A stretch of 64,000 nt of DNA. It comes from JAXLVB01 sp046329195. GTDB taxonomy: Bacteria; Bacteroidota; Bacteroidia; Cytophagales; Spirosomataceae. The stretch is from NCBI GenBank assembly GCA_046329195.1, contig JAXLVB010000002.1:1736001-1800000 (forward strand), written 5' to 3'. The notes under the pieces are model-generated. The model made no database searches. It was not told the DNA's origin and saw only the letters and a program-made list of their open reading frames with translations. Position numbers and translations under genes: made by a program. Position 1 is the first letter of the stretch; each line of letters opens with the position of its first letter. Positions 7,459 through 17,200 of the stretch are shown here, piece after piece.

Positions 7459-7716
7459 ATGAAAACGACTAGATATAGGGGCTTGATAAGTTGGTTTACC
7501 CTTTTGGTAACCCTTTCATTAGCCTGTAACACCCCCTGCCCGCTTCCTCCTGCTTGTCAACTCGCACCCGAGGCTGGCCCCTGTTATGCTTTGCACAAAC
7601 GATATTATTATGACAAAAATGAGAAGCGATGCAAAGAATTCACCTGGGGAGGCTGCGAGGGCGTGGTACCCTTTGAAACCTTAGAAGCCTGCAAAGCCTG
7701 CGAGTGTTCTCGATAA
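7459..7716 (+). CDS. Kunitz/BPTI-type protease-inhibitor lipoprotein
   Basis: An 85-residue protein. Residues 1-22 are a signal peptide ending in the lipobox LSLAC, so Cys23 would be lipidated and the protein membrane-attached. Residues 33-83 form a Kunitz domain: C33-x8-C42-x15-C58-x7-C66 match BPTI spacing exactly, with GPC before the reactive site, RYYYD, and FTWGGC. The second half departs from the family: C66 to C78 has 11 residues rather than 12, and the tail has CKACEC instead of C-x3-C. The P1 position after the second cysteine is Tyr43, which in this family would favour chymotrypsin-like targets. I chose this ATG because it begins the signal peptide. The neighbouring GH gene is convergent. 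Confidence 0.85.
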   Translation: MKTTRYRGLISWFTLLVTLSLACNTPCPLPPACQLAPEAGPCYALHKRYYYDKNEKRCKEFTWGGCEGVVPFETLEACKACECSR

Positions 7717-7732
7717 CAGTGCAGTCATCACG

Positions 7733-7766
7733 TTTGTCGGACCTAGCTACAACTTTATCCGACAAA
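7733..7766. terminator. Possible bidirectional hairpin between convergent genes
   Basis: TTTGTCGGA (7733-7741) pairs perfectly with TCCGACAAA (7758-7766) across a 16-base loop, between the Kunitz gene and the convergent glycoside hydrolase gene. No T-run follows on either strand, so termination is uncertain. Confidence 0.4.
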
Positions 7767-7782
7767 GAGTGTGCTGAAAGCC

Positions 7783-9147
7783 CTACGGATTCGGGTAGTT
7801 CCGTTGTTTGTCATCCAAGATGAGCACCCAGTCCTGACCATAGCCGCTGGTAGGTGGTGTAAACACTTGAACACCTGTGTTTTGAAAAACACCCAGTTCC
7901 TTTGTATCACCCAACCGTGGATTAAACCAACGGGCATTCAGTTGAGAGCCCGCTATTTTGCCCATGTTGACCGTAAAGGCTTTTCCGGCTGCCGAATACA
8001 CAAAAAGGTAGTCGTTCCCACGGGTAGCTTGAATCCGCTCAGCGGGAGCAAGGTTGTTTTCTTGAATCAACGACTGGTCAGGAATTCGCTCTAACAAGGG
8101 GCGAGACTCCATTAGCTTGCGTACCCACTTCATTTGCATAGCTCCGGGCAAATCTAGCGCTTCCTGCCAGTACACGTGCGGACCGTTCACAGCCTCTCGG
8201 TACGGCGAGTACATCTGCCACACGTCGTGACAGCCATAGGTATGCCCAAACGCTCCTGCAAATAGGTCGAGGTAAGCGTATTTGCGCACATCGTAAGCGT
8301 TGGAAGTGCCTAAATCCTTGGCATTGAAACATACCGGATGGTCTTCATAGATGGGTTCGGCGTCTATGACAGGCTTAGTAGGTTTTCGCTGATAAGCTGC
8401 CCCAATTTTATCATAGTGGGCTTGGTCACGGCAATGTCCGTTTTGGAACATGTTAAAATCCAGCCAGTTGTCTTGATGAAACCACTGACCCGAGCCTTCT
8501 TGGTTGGGCTGTGGATGAAAACTCAATAGAGCGTGTTCGTCTCCTCCTACCCCTTCGATGATCCCAGCGGCCATTTCTCGCCAAATCTGCACATCGGTAC
8601 TTCCATCACGTGGGTTGCGGTCGCCACCCAGTACCCAAATCAGGTTTTTCTTGTTTTTGTACCGAGTGGCCAGCCATTTTCCATAGCTCTTGGCGTTTTG
8701 TGGGGTGAAGATTTCAGGGCCTTTTCCCCAGGTATTTTTAAACACCTTATCGCCCCACGTGGGCAAAAAAGCAATCATCAAGCCATATTCAGCAGCTCTA
8801 TCTATGATGTAGTCCACGTGTTGAAAATACGCCTCGTTGGGTTTGGTAGGGTCATCATTGAGCAAAGGGAGCTGGTCGTAAGGATTTGGTACGTGTAAGC
8901 CGTCAAATTCGGCTAAAGCAACGGCTTGAATCACGGTAAAGCCCTGTTCGGCTCGATGCTTGAGGTAAAAATCTGCTTGCTCACGATTGAGGCGGTGGAA
9001 TAACTCCCAAGCCGTGTCACCCAACCACAAGAACGGTTTACCATCGGCCAATGTCAAGTATCGTCCGTTGGAGTGAACCCTTAGTTGTGCCCAAGTTATC
9101 CCTGAAAGGCAGCAACTTATCAGCAAGAAAATCAAGCATTTTTTCAT
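7783..9147 (-). CDS. Secreted glycoside hydrolase, GH140-like (DUF4038)
   Basis: A 454-residue protein with a signal peptide (MKKCLIFLLIS...ITWAQ; cleavage near residue 21). The N-terminal signature is LxLADGKPFLWLGDTAWELFHRL, typical of DUF4038 enzymes. The (beta/alpha)8 body has WVLGGDRNP with Asp176 and VIDAEPIYE with Glu264, the positions expected for acid/base and nucleophile in GH140 apiosidases, which remove apiose from plant rhamnogalacturonan II. A C-terminal domain (about 375-454) matches the associated collagenase-type beta domain. I used the ATG at 9147 because it starts the signal peptide. It is separated from the upstream adhesin by a strong terminator. Substrate is inferred by family only. 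LISC at residues 9-12 could be read as a lipobox. Confidence 0.8.
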   Translation of the reverse strand: MKKCLIFLLISCCLSGITWAQLRVHSNGRYLTLADGKPFLWLGDTAWELFHRLNREQADFYLKHRAEQGFTVIQAVALAEFDGLHVPNPYDQLPLLNDDPTKPNEAYFQHVDYIIDRAAEYGLMIAFLPTWGDKVFKNTWGKGPEIFTPQNAKSYGKWLATRYKNKKNLIWVLGGDRNPRDGSTDVQIWREMAAGIIEGVGGDEHALLSFHPQPNQEGSGQWFHQDNWLDFNMFQNGHCRDQAHYDKIGAAYQRKPTKPVIDAEPIYEDHPVCFNAKDLGTSNAYDVRKYAYLDLFAGAFGHTYGCHDVWQMYSPYREAVNGPHVYWQEALDLPGAMQMKWVRKLMESRPLLERIPDQSLIQENNLAPAERIQATRGNDYLFVYSAAGKAFTVNMGKIAGSQLNARWFNPRLGDTKELGVFQNTGVQVFTPPTSGYGQDWVLILDDKQRNYPNP

Positions 9148-9179
9148 ACGATAATAAGGATGTAGAGGCCATACAATGC

Positions 9180-9212
9180 AAAAAGACAAAGCTATTACAA
9201 CTTTGTCTTTTT
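9180..9212 (-). terminator. Rho-independent terminator of the 1602-aa adhesin gene
   Basis: A perfect 12-bp stem, AAAAAGACAAAG (9180-9191) with CTTTGTCTTTTT (9201-9212), and a 9-base loop lies just past the adhesin stop codon. The minus-strand transcript ends in a T-run. Confidence 0.8.
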
Positions 9213-9230
9213 GAAAGAAATCAAGGAATG

Positions 9231-12200
9231 TTATTTGTTCTTGGAAATCAAGAAAGGCACACAGACCGGTTTACAACACTCTATCCGTTTGACAATCACG
9301 GGGCAACAGCCTCCTTCTGAGCACGATGCTTTAATAGACGTAAAGGTATAGCTACCGGGTTCGGAAATTTCCAGTTGACTTGCTGTAGCATTCTTGATAG
9401 GTACGCCATTTTTAAACCATTGAATACCTGTTAGACCATCCGGTGCTGAGGCAATCACCACCTCACCATCGCACAGCTGGTACGGAATTGAGATACAGGC
9501 TCTATCAATATCATCTTCTGACTCGTTACCATTGTTGGGAGTAGAATCATAGTCGAGCTCATTCATTTTAATCACTTCAGCGGTGTTGTACCATACTCCT
9601 TCGGCCAGTACTTTCACCTTAATCGTCAAAAAGGCACCTTCGTCCACTCCTAATTTGTCAATATTCCAAATACCTGTTTGGCTGTTGTAGGCGCCCATCG
9701 TAGTAGTCGAAACGGTGTAGGCTACTCCAGCGGGTAAAATATCCTTGACCTGAATACCCGTTACTGGCAAGGTTCCTTCGTTATGCACTCTGAGTTTAAA
9801 CGAAAGGGTATCTCCGATGGCATATTCATTCTTGAATGCAAATTTTTCAAGTGAAATATCATATCGAGCCGAGATCAAACCTGCATCTATAGTTGGGTTA
9901 TCTTTGGTAAGGCTAATTCCATCTGCATTAATATTAAACAAAGGAGAGTACCCATTGGCGTCGGCATCACTGTCTAACAAGTCATTACCAGCATTCTGTG
10001 TTGTCAACGAAGTACCTACTGGAAACGACGACGGTACAAACCGCACTTTGTAGTCGCCGCTTGGTAGCTGATAAAAATAGTAGTGTCCGTCTGCATCGGT
10101 GAAGGTGGTTTTCACGGGGCTACCCAACGCTCCTGACTCTATTTTATATAGCTCTACTTTTACGTTCTTAACACCCGGTTCGCCATTGTCTTGTAAGCCA
10201 TTCATATTAACGTCTTGCCAGACGTAATCGCCGATACTACCTAAGGCTTTTAGAACAGCAACCGATGTGGTGGCAGTGGCAGAACAGGCATTTGGGTCTC
10301 GAACGGTCACCGTATAGACCCCAGCCATTGCCGAAATCGCATTGAATCGAATAGGTGCTTGACTCGTTGAATAAAAGCCGTAAGGACCACTCCATGAATA
10401 CGAACTACCCCCCGAAGCTGAAAGTTGTATGGTAAAACCCTCTATCACTGTTTGGTTAGCACTGACGGCAGGTATGACCTCGATGACTGACAATGACGCT
10501 GTGGCCGATGCTGTACAAGTACCGCCTTGCAAAGTCACTGTGACTGAATATACTCCACTCATGGCCGCTGTAGCTAAGGCACGAGTGGGATTTTTGAGTG
10601 TAGAACTAAATGATGCTGGCCCTGCCCAGCTATACGAATACGCTCCAGCACTGGCATTGAGCGAAACCGTTCCACCAGCACACGCACCAACAGCACTCGC
10701 ACTTACTGTGATAGAACAACACACATACGTACCTACACTCACCGTGGCCGTAGCCGTACATGACAGTGAGTTGGTAACGCTTACGGTGTAAACCCCGTTA
10801 GCCCCTAAAGAGGCATTGGTAATGATAGGGCTTGCTCCAGAAGCTGTATAGAAATTAGGCCCTTGCCACGAATAATTGGTTCCACCAGAGGCTGATAACT
10901 GTACCGTTGTGCCAATACACACTGGCGAAGCCGAGGCATTGGAGGTAGCCAACACCGTAGGTTTAGCATTGACTACTACCGACACCGTATTAGAGGTGGT
11001 ACAGCCTTTATCCAGAACGACAGTCACACTATAAAGCCCTGCCATCGCTACGGTTAGATTAGACCGTGTGGGGTTTTGAATAGACGACGAAAAACTCAAT
11101 GGTCCTGCCCATGAATAGCTTAATCCATTGCTCGTATTGAGCGATACGCTCCCGCCTTCACAAACTGGCGAAACAGCAGCTACCGTAATGACTACATTGC
11201 TAATACTTACTGAGGCCGTAGCCGATTGTGTACAAGAATTTGAGGCCGTAACCGTCACAGTATAGATACCCGCCATGCCTGAGGTGGCACTACTTCGGGT
11301 TGGATTTGAGAGCGTTGAGCTAAATGCTTGTGGTCCAGCCCACGAATATTGTCCTCCGCCCGTAGCCGAAAGAGATATAGTCCCGCCAGAACAGAACAAT
11401 CCTCCAGTAGCTGTCACTACTGGCTTTGTATTTACCTGAACTGTAGTGGTAGCTGAACCTGTACAACTATTGGTAGAAGTAATACTCACTGTATAAGTAC
11501 CTACGGCTTGAATAGAAGCGTTTGGAATAGAAGGCGTAGCCGTAGAGGCCGAGAAAGAAGGACCAGCCCACGAATAACTCCCTCCACCCGTTGCAGACAG
11601 GGTGATAGTTTCGCCTTCACAAACAGTAACTCCTGAAAGAGTAATAGCTGGATTGGCATTTACTTTAGCCGCCGTTGTATAAAGTGCCGTACAATTATTT
11701 GAACCTACTATTGTCAAGGTGTAGGCTCCCGTCATAGCCGTACTAGCGTTGGTTCGTACCGGATTGGCCAAGGTGCTATAAAAATTAGCAGGCCCCGTCC
11801 AAGAATATGTTGTTCCGCCTGATGAGGACAAGAGTAGATTTCCTCCTTCGCAGACGGTAATCGCTCCAATTGTTCCTACAGGTTTGGCATTTACTTCTAT
11901 TTGAACAGTATTAGTACCCGTGCATCCAGAAGATGATTGTACAGTAATACTATATAACCCTCCCATAGAGGTAGTGGCATTTGCCCTTATCGGATTTTGT
12001 ACTGTTGCCGTAAAACCGCCTGGGCCAGCCCAAGAGTAGGCACTCCCAGAAGAGGTACTAAGTTGAATGGATTGACCCTCACAAACAGGACTTGTTCCTG
12101 TGGCACTTGTTGTACCAGTATTCACTATAACTGAGGTGGTAGCCGAAGCTGTACAACCGTTCGTACCCATCACCGTGACAGAGTAAACCCCTGCCATGGC

Positions 12201-14039
12201 TGTAGTCGCACTGGCCCGAGTTGGGTTTTGTACTGTAGCTGAAAACGAACTTGGTCCTGACCATGAATAACTACTACCGCTAAGTCCTAATCCTAAAATG
12301 ATAGTTTCGCCCACACAAACTTCATCGCCAATGATGGTTGTAATCGGTGAAGTTCTTACGCTGACGGTAGCAGTAGCACTTTGAGTACAAGTATTTGTTC
12401 CAGAAGCAGTTACTGAATAAACTCCCGCCATTGCAGAGGATGCGGCGGCTCGAATTGGAGCGGCACCAGTTGCCGTAAAAGCCGCTGGTCCAGACCAACT
12501 GTAGAGTGTACCTCCTGAAGCCGAAAGTTGGATGGTACTACCTAAGCATACCGTTGTTCCTGTCGTTACCAACGCAGGTGCTGCATTAACCGTTGCCGAC
12601 ACTGAAGTACTTACTGTACACGAAGAGCCCGTAACGGTAACACTATAAATTCCATTCATCGCTACCGTTGCAGAGGAGCGACTTGGGTTTTGGCTTGTAG
12701 TCGAAAAACTACCTGGACCCGACCAACTGTAGGCTTGTCCGCCGATGGCTGATATACTCAATGACAAAGTAGCACCTTCGCAAATAGCCGAAGTGCTTGA
12801 TATGGGAGTAACCACACACGTATTGATACAATCGCAAGAGGTGTTGAATGGATAATTATGAATTTCAGTACCTAATCCACTATGACTCAAGTTGCCACCA
12901 ACCACCACACGGCCATTGATAGTGGCTTTGAGGTCAACATTTCCAAGCGGTACCAATACTGCCCCATTGATAGGCGTATTAATTGTTAATGAAGTGGCTT
13001 GATAAAAGTTGAATATGACGTTCCGAACATCTACATCGGGATCACTCCCACCCAACGTTGCATAGTCAGTAGGGTGATTCGCAATACTGGCTGCAACATT
13101 AGCGACATTCCAAGAAAGTGAAGTACCCGGAACGTTAATCATAATGCGGGCATTTGCTGGGATTCCTGCAAAAAGTAAATTTTGTCCGCTAAGACTATTA
13201 ATATCTGAGGGTGTTAGCGCAAATACTTGAGTAGCAGACGTACCATCGCCAGTGAGAGTATGCGTTGAACTATTAAAAGCTCCGGTAGTCGTTTTAGTAG
13301 CATAACAAGCACTTTTAGAAGTCCAGTTATTGACTAACGTTGAAATATCAATGATGGCATTAATTGCCGACGTCCCAGCATTTGCAACCCGATAGGTAGC
13401 CGTGTTATTAGTACCTATTACATTAGACGCAAAGGTAGAGCCTGCAATCATTTTTCCAGTAGCAACTCCACCAGAAGGCTGCACGTTTCCAATGGCGCCA
13501 TTCGCAATTAATGTTCTGAAAATCTGACCTTTCACCACCAAATTGTATTCAGCATCAGGAGCAATCACATACGCCCCGCCTGTCGAAACCCCAACTCCGT
13601 AATAGGGGTTATCCATCGTAAAGTTTCCTCCCACAGCTATCCTGCCTTCTACCCCTGTTCCGCCATTATAAGGTACCACAAAGTTGCCTCCAACCACAAG
13701 GTTGAATTCAGCATCTGTGCCTCTAATGGTAGCAGGTAAGGGGGTGGTATTGATAGTTCCAGGATACGCTGAAGAAGTGGGACAACCTGGTCCACTACAC
13801 GGCGAAAGGGGAGCACAGTCACTCGCAGCCAAAGCCTTGGGACTAAGCAGTTTGAGCCATGTACTTTCGTCTGCCAATAAAATGGACGAACGAGGTACAT
13901 CACGAAGACTAATCAGTTGATTTGCCTGTCCCAGACGAGATTGTGCCTTCGTCGAAACGGCAAATGTAATAAGCATCCCACACCATATCCATCGTGCGAA
14001 AATCCTGATTGTAGAAAGTTGGCGGTCTATTTTTCTCAT
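9231..14039 (-). CDS. 1602-aa adhesin: choice-of-anchor A, 11 Ig-like, SdrD_B, DUF11, Cys tail
   Basis: A secreted multidomain surface protein with a signal peptide at 1-33 (AVSTKAQ). Residues about 100-400 resemble a choice-of-anchor A domain (FNLVVGGNF, EGRIAVGGNF, INGRVVVGGNL). Residues 409-1265 hold eleven Ig-like repeats of about 78 residues with CxGxxxxLSxSGG and YSW[S/A]GPxxF. One SdrD_B calcium-binding-type domain (GSIGDYVWQDVNMNGLQD) is at 1266-1391, and a DUF11 domain from 1392. The tail carries GCCPV and ends in CCKPVCVPFLISKNK. No T9SS C-terminal domain is recognisable. The 3808-aa neighbour ends in the same C-[VI]-PFLI pattern, so the tail may be the sorting or anchoring signal. 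A sigma-54-like promoter lies 28 bases upstream. Confidence 0.85.
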   Translation of the reverse strand: MRKIDRQLSTIRIFARWIWCGMLITFAVSTKAQSRLGQANQLISLRDVPRSSILLADESTWLKLLSPKALAASDCAPLSPCSGPGCPTSSAYPGTINTTPLPATIRGTDAEFNLVVGGNFVVPYNGGTGVEGRIAVGGNFTMDNPYYGVGVSTGGAYVIAPDAEYNLVVKGQIFRTLIANGAIGNVQPSGGVATGKMIAGSTFASNVIGTNNTATYRVANAGTSAINAIIDISTLVNNWTSKSACYATKTTTGAFNSSTHTLTGDGTSATQVFALTPSDINSLSGQNLLFAGIPANARIMINVPGTSLSWNVANVAASIANHPTDYATLGGSDPDVDVRNVIFNFYQATSLTINTPINGAVLVPLGNVDLKATINGRVVVGGNLSHSGLGTEIHNYPFNTSCDCINTCVVTPISSTSAICEGATLSLSISAIGGQAYSWSGPGSFSTTSQNPSRSSATVAMNGIYSVTVTGSSCTVSTSVSATVNAAPALVTTGTTVCLGSTIQLSASGGTLYSWSGPAAFTATGAAPIRAAASSAMAGVYSVTASGTNTCTQSATATVSVRTSPITTIIGDEVCVGETIILGLGLSGSSYSWSGPSSFSATVQNPTRASATTAMAGVYSVTVMGTNGCTASATTSVIVNTGTTSATGTSPVCEGQSIQLSTSSGSAYSWAGPGGFTATVQNPIRANATTSMGGLYSITVQSSSGCTGTNTVQIEVNAKPVGTIGAITVCEGGNLLLSSSGGTTYSWTGPANFYSTLANPVRTNASTAMTGAYTLTIVGSNNCTALYTTAAKVNANPAITLSGVTVCEGETITLSATGGGSYSWAGPSFSASTATPSIPNASIQAVGTYTVSITSTNSCTGSATTTVQVNTKPVVTATGGLFCSGGTISLSATGGGQYSWAGPQAFSSTLSNPTRSSATSGMAGIYTVTVTASNSCTQSATASVSISNVVITVAAVSPVCEGGSVSLNTSNGLSYSWAGPLSFSSSIQNPTRSNLTVAMAGLYSVTVVLDKGCTTSNTVSVVVNAKPTVLATSNASASPVCIGTTVQLSASGGTNYSWQGPNFYTASGASPIITNASLGANGVYTVSVTNSLSCTATATVSVGTYVCCSITVSASAVGACAGGTVSLNASAGAYSYSWAGPASFSSTLKNPTRALATAAMSGVYSVTVTLQGGTCTASATASLSVIEVIPAVSANQTVIEGFTIQLSASGGSSYSWSGPYGFYSTSQAPIRFNAISAMAGVYTVTVRDPNACSATATTSVAVLKALGSIGDYVWQDVNMNGLQDNGEPGVKNVKVELYKIESGALGSPVKTTFTDADGHYYFYQLPSGDYKVRFVPSSFPVGTSLTTQNAGNDLLDSDADANGYSPLFNINADGISLTKDNPTIDAGLISARYDISLEKFAFKNEYAIGDTLSFKLRVHNEGTLPVTGIQVKDILPAGVAYTVSTTTMGAYNSQTGIWNIDKLGVDEGAFLTIKVKVLAEGVWYNTAEVIKMNELDYDSTPNNGNESEDDIDRACISIPYQLCDGEVVIASAPDGLTGIQWFKNGVPIKNATASQLEISEPGSYTFTSIKASCSEGGCCPVIVKRIECCKPVCVPFLISKNK

Positions 14040-14065
14040 AACACAGGGGTATTCGCAGTATGAAA

Positions 14066-14081
14066 AGCAAAAAATATACCA
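14066..14081 (-). promoter_or_regulatory. Sigma-54-like promoter of the 1602-aa adhesin gene
   Basis: The minus strand reads TGGTATATTTTTTGCT preceded by TT. GG-N10-GC spacing is exact and the -12 box TTGCT is a full match to TTGCW. The GC sits 28 bases from the ATG at 14039, giving a short leader of about 16 bases. The AT-rich sequence could alternatively hold an imperfect TAnnTTTG -7 box. Confidence 0.5.
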
Positions 14082-14249
14082 AATTCAAGACTATTGATGT
14101 AAAACTTCTATTTTCAAGCATTTACAGGAAATTTTATGGTAACGAAAGATATATGACAGATGTGGTAAAACTACAATTTATTGAAAATCAAATACTTATA
14201 ACATATTCATTATTCATAAATCAAACTCTTCTGAGAGTTGTATAAACAA

Positions 14250-14279
14250 AAAGCACGAGAGCAACCGCCCTCGTGCTTT
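14250..14279 (-). terminator. Rho-independent terminator of the 3808-aa adhesin gene
   Basis: AAAGCACGAG (14250-14259) pairs with CTCGTGCTTT (14270-14279) across a 10-base loop, less than 20 bases past the stop codon. The minus strand continues with a T-run. Confidence 0.85.
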
Positions 14280-14297
14280 AGATGTAGAATCGAAAAT

Positions 14298-17200
14298 TTA
14301 CTTCTTAATAATCAAGAATGGAATACACTTCGGATCAGCACAGCCACAGTCTTTGCGGGTGAGGGTAACGGTTTTGTCGGTATAGCAACCTTCAGGTGTC
14401 CAAACCCGGATGGTGTAATCTTGCGTAGTAGCTGGGTTAGCTAAGCCTGTGGCAATGATTCCATTCACCGGAATCGTAGTTGCTGTGGCTGCGGTTTTGT
14501 TACCTGTGTAACTACCCTCTAGCACCACATCGTACTTCCATCCATTCTGGAATCCTTGCAAGATGAGCTGTGCATCGGCATTCGGAGTCAGTCCATTACA
14601 CGTAGCTGGTACGGCGGTTGCTGTGTAACTTGGTTTCACGCACGGTACAATACCAGCATCTACGGTGTAGTTGTTACGGCGAAGATCCAAGTAATTCGTC
14701 GTCAAGACAATATCAATCGGGTCGCTACAGCCTTCATCGTTGGCATCACTGTCCACACTGTCGTTGGCCCCTACATTTAGCGTCGTCCATGACGTACCAT
14801 TCGGTAAGATGAACTTCACGTAGTAACGTCCATCAATCAAGGAGTCGAAGCGATAACGACCGGTGTTGTCGGTCACGGTCTTAGCTAGTTCAATGGTTTT
14901 GTTGGCATTGAGTAAGACCACTTTCACGCCTGGTACACCTGGTTCTCCTTGGTCTTGGATGCCGTTCTGGTTGTTATCGTACCAGACAAAGTCGCCCACG
15001 CTGCCAAAAGGATCCACCCCTGCATCAATGGTTGGGTTGTCTCGACGGATGTCACCCTTCGGATAAATGGTCTCAATCATTACCACTTCGCTCCATCCGG
15101 CTGTGAATGGCTCGGCATTGCTGTCTATGGTCGGGTCATTGCCTTGGTAGCGTTGGGTAATGGGGTTCCATGGTAACCAGTCGCTTGGTAGTACAAAGCG
15201 CACTTGGTATTTGCCCGTTACTAAGCTATCAAACAGATACTTACCATTTTGATTAGTCAACTGGGTACGCAACAACTGCTTGGTATCAGCATTGTAAAGC
15301 TCTACTTTGAAGTTCGGGATGGCTGGTTCGTTGGCTTCTTGAATGCCATCATTGTCTTTGTCGAACCAGACGTAGTCACCAATTGAACCGTAACGAGGAA
15401 TCAAACCAGCATCTACATTCGGGTTGTTGCGCATAGTATCACCTGGCGACAAAGTGACGTCAATCATGACGACGTGGCTTAATCCGTTGCCATTAACATC
15501 GCTGTCTTTAGCGTCGTTACCCCCTTGGTTCGGTTTGGTGTAATCACAGTCAGTTGGGATATTCGAGAATTGAACTCGGTACTTGCCACTCAACAAGTGG
15601 TCAAACTTATAGAAACCGTTGTTGTCGGTAGTAATCTCATCTATTTTCTGACCAGTATTTCCATCAATCAGGGCTACTTTGATATTCGAAACGCCTTTTT
15701 CGTTAGCGTCTTGTACACCATTTTGATTGACATCTTTCCATACATAGTCACCGATTGAACCGTACTTCAATACCACCCCTGCATCAATATGAGGGTTATT
15801 TCGGAGGGTATCTGCAACAGCCTTACTCACATCAATAGTGATGATATGGGTTAGTCCAGCGGCGTTAGGGTCACTATCTTTGGTGTCATCGCCCATGTTG
15901 GAAGCTGTAAACTCTGCATCAGCTGGAATGACAAATTTCACTCGATACGTTCCCGAAGACAACTGGTCAAAGAGATACTTGCCATTATCGTCGGTCATGG
16001 TTTCAGCCAGTTGTACCGTAGCTGTGCTGTTGTAGAGCTGTACCTTAATCATCTTAATAGGCGACTCTCCAACATCTTGCTTACCATTCATGTTCACATC
16101 TAACCACACATAGTCGCCAATGCTACCATACTGGTTAATCAAGCCCGCATCAATGGTCGGGTTATTTTTGAGCAGTCCTGTAGCCGCCCCATCAATCGGA
16201 ATCACGGGTGAAAGTCCTGTGGTTGGGTCGGCATCGCTGTCTTTGGCATCGTCAGCCCCTTGGTCTTTAGGCGAAAGACCCATCGACATATTGGCTGGTA
16301 CGACAAACTTCACTCGGTAATTGCCATTGTCTAATTGCTCAAAGCTATACTTGCCGTTGGCATCAGTGGTGGTGGTTTTCAAGGCAGCGCCTTGCAGGTT
16401 GCCGTTGGCATCGCTGCGGTAGAGTTCTACCGTAACGCCTGGCACACCTACTTCGTCGGCATCCTGAACCCCATTGGCATTCTTGTCTTTCCAGACGTAG
16501 TCACCAATCGAGCCAAAAGGCGAGATGAGCCCGGCGTCGATATTGGGGTTGTTGCGAAGGGTATCTTCAACGGCCCGCTCTACGTCGATGTCTATCACTC
16601 GGGTGATACCCGTAGTAGGGTCTGGGTCAGAGTCTTTGGCGGCATCTTTGCCTTGCTCACGCTTGGTAAAGATACAGCCCACGGGTAGGTTAGAGAACTT
16701 CACCGCATACGAGTTGCTTGGCAATAGGTCGAAGATATAGAAGCCTTTATCGTCGGTTACTAAAGTACTCAATAATTGGGTTTGGGTGCCGTTATAGAGC
16801 TGTACGGTCACACCCGGTACGCCCGGCTCACCCGCATCTTGAATGCCATTTTGGTTCAAGTCTTTCCAAACAAAGTTACTGATTGAGCCTAACTTGAGGT
16901 TGATAATACCAGCGTCAATGGTTAGGTTGTCTTTTTCAATACCTGTTGCGTTCGTGTTGATTTTGACGATTGGGCTGAAGCCATCGTTACCTGGGTCACT
17001 GTCTTTGGCAGGGTCAGTGCCTTGTGCTGGTTTGCTAAAGCCCATGTTCATGTGTACAGGAACATAAAACTTCACTTTGTAGCTGCCACTCGGCAGGTTG
17101 TCAAAGAGGTAATTGCCCTTGGCATCGGTCAGTTTGGTGGCGATGGGGCCGCCTTGTGGGAAGCCGTTAACTGGATCCACTTGATACAATTCGACGGTGA

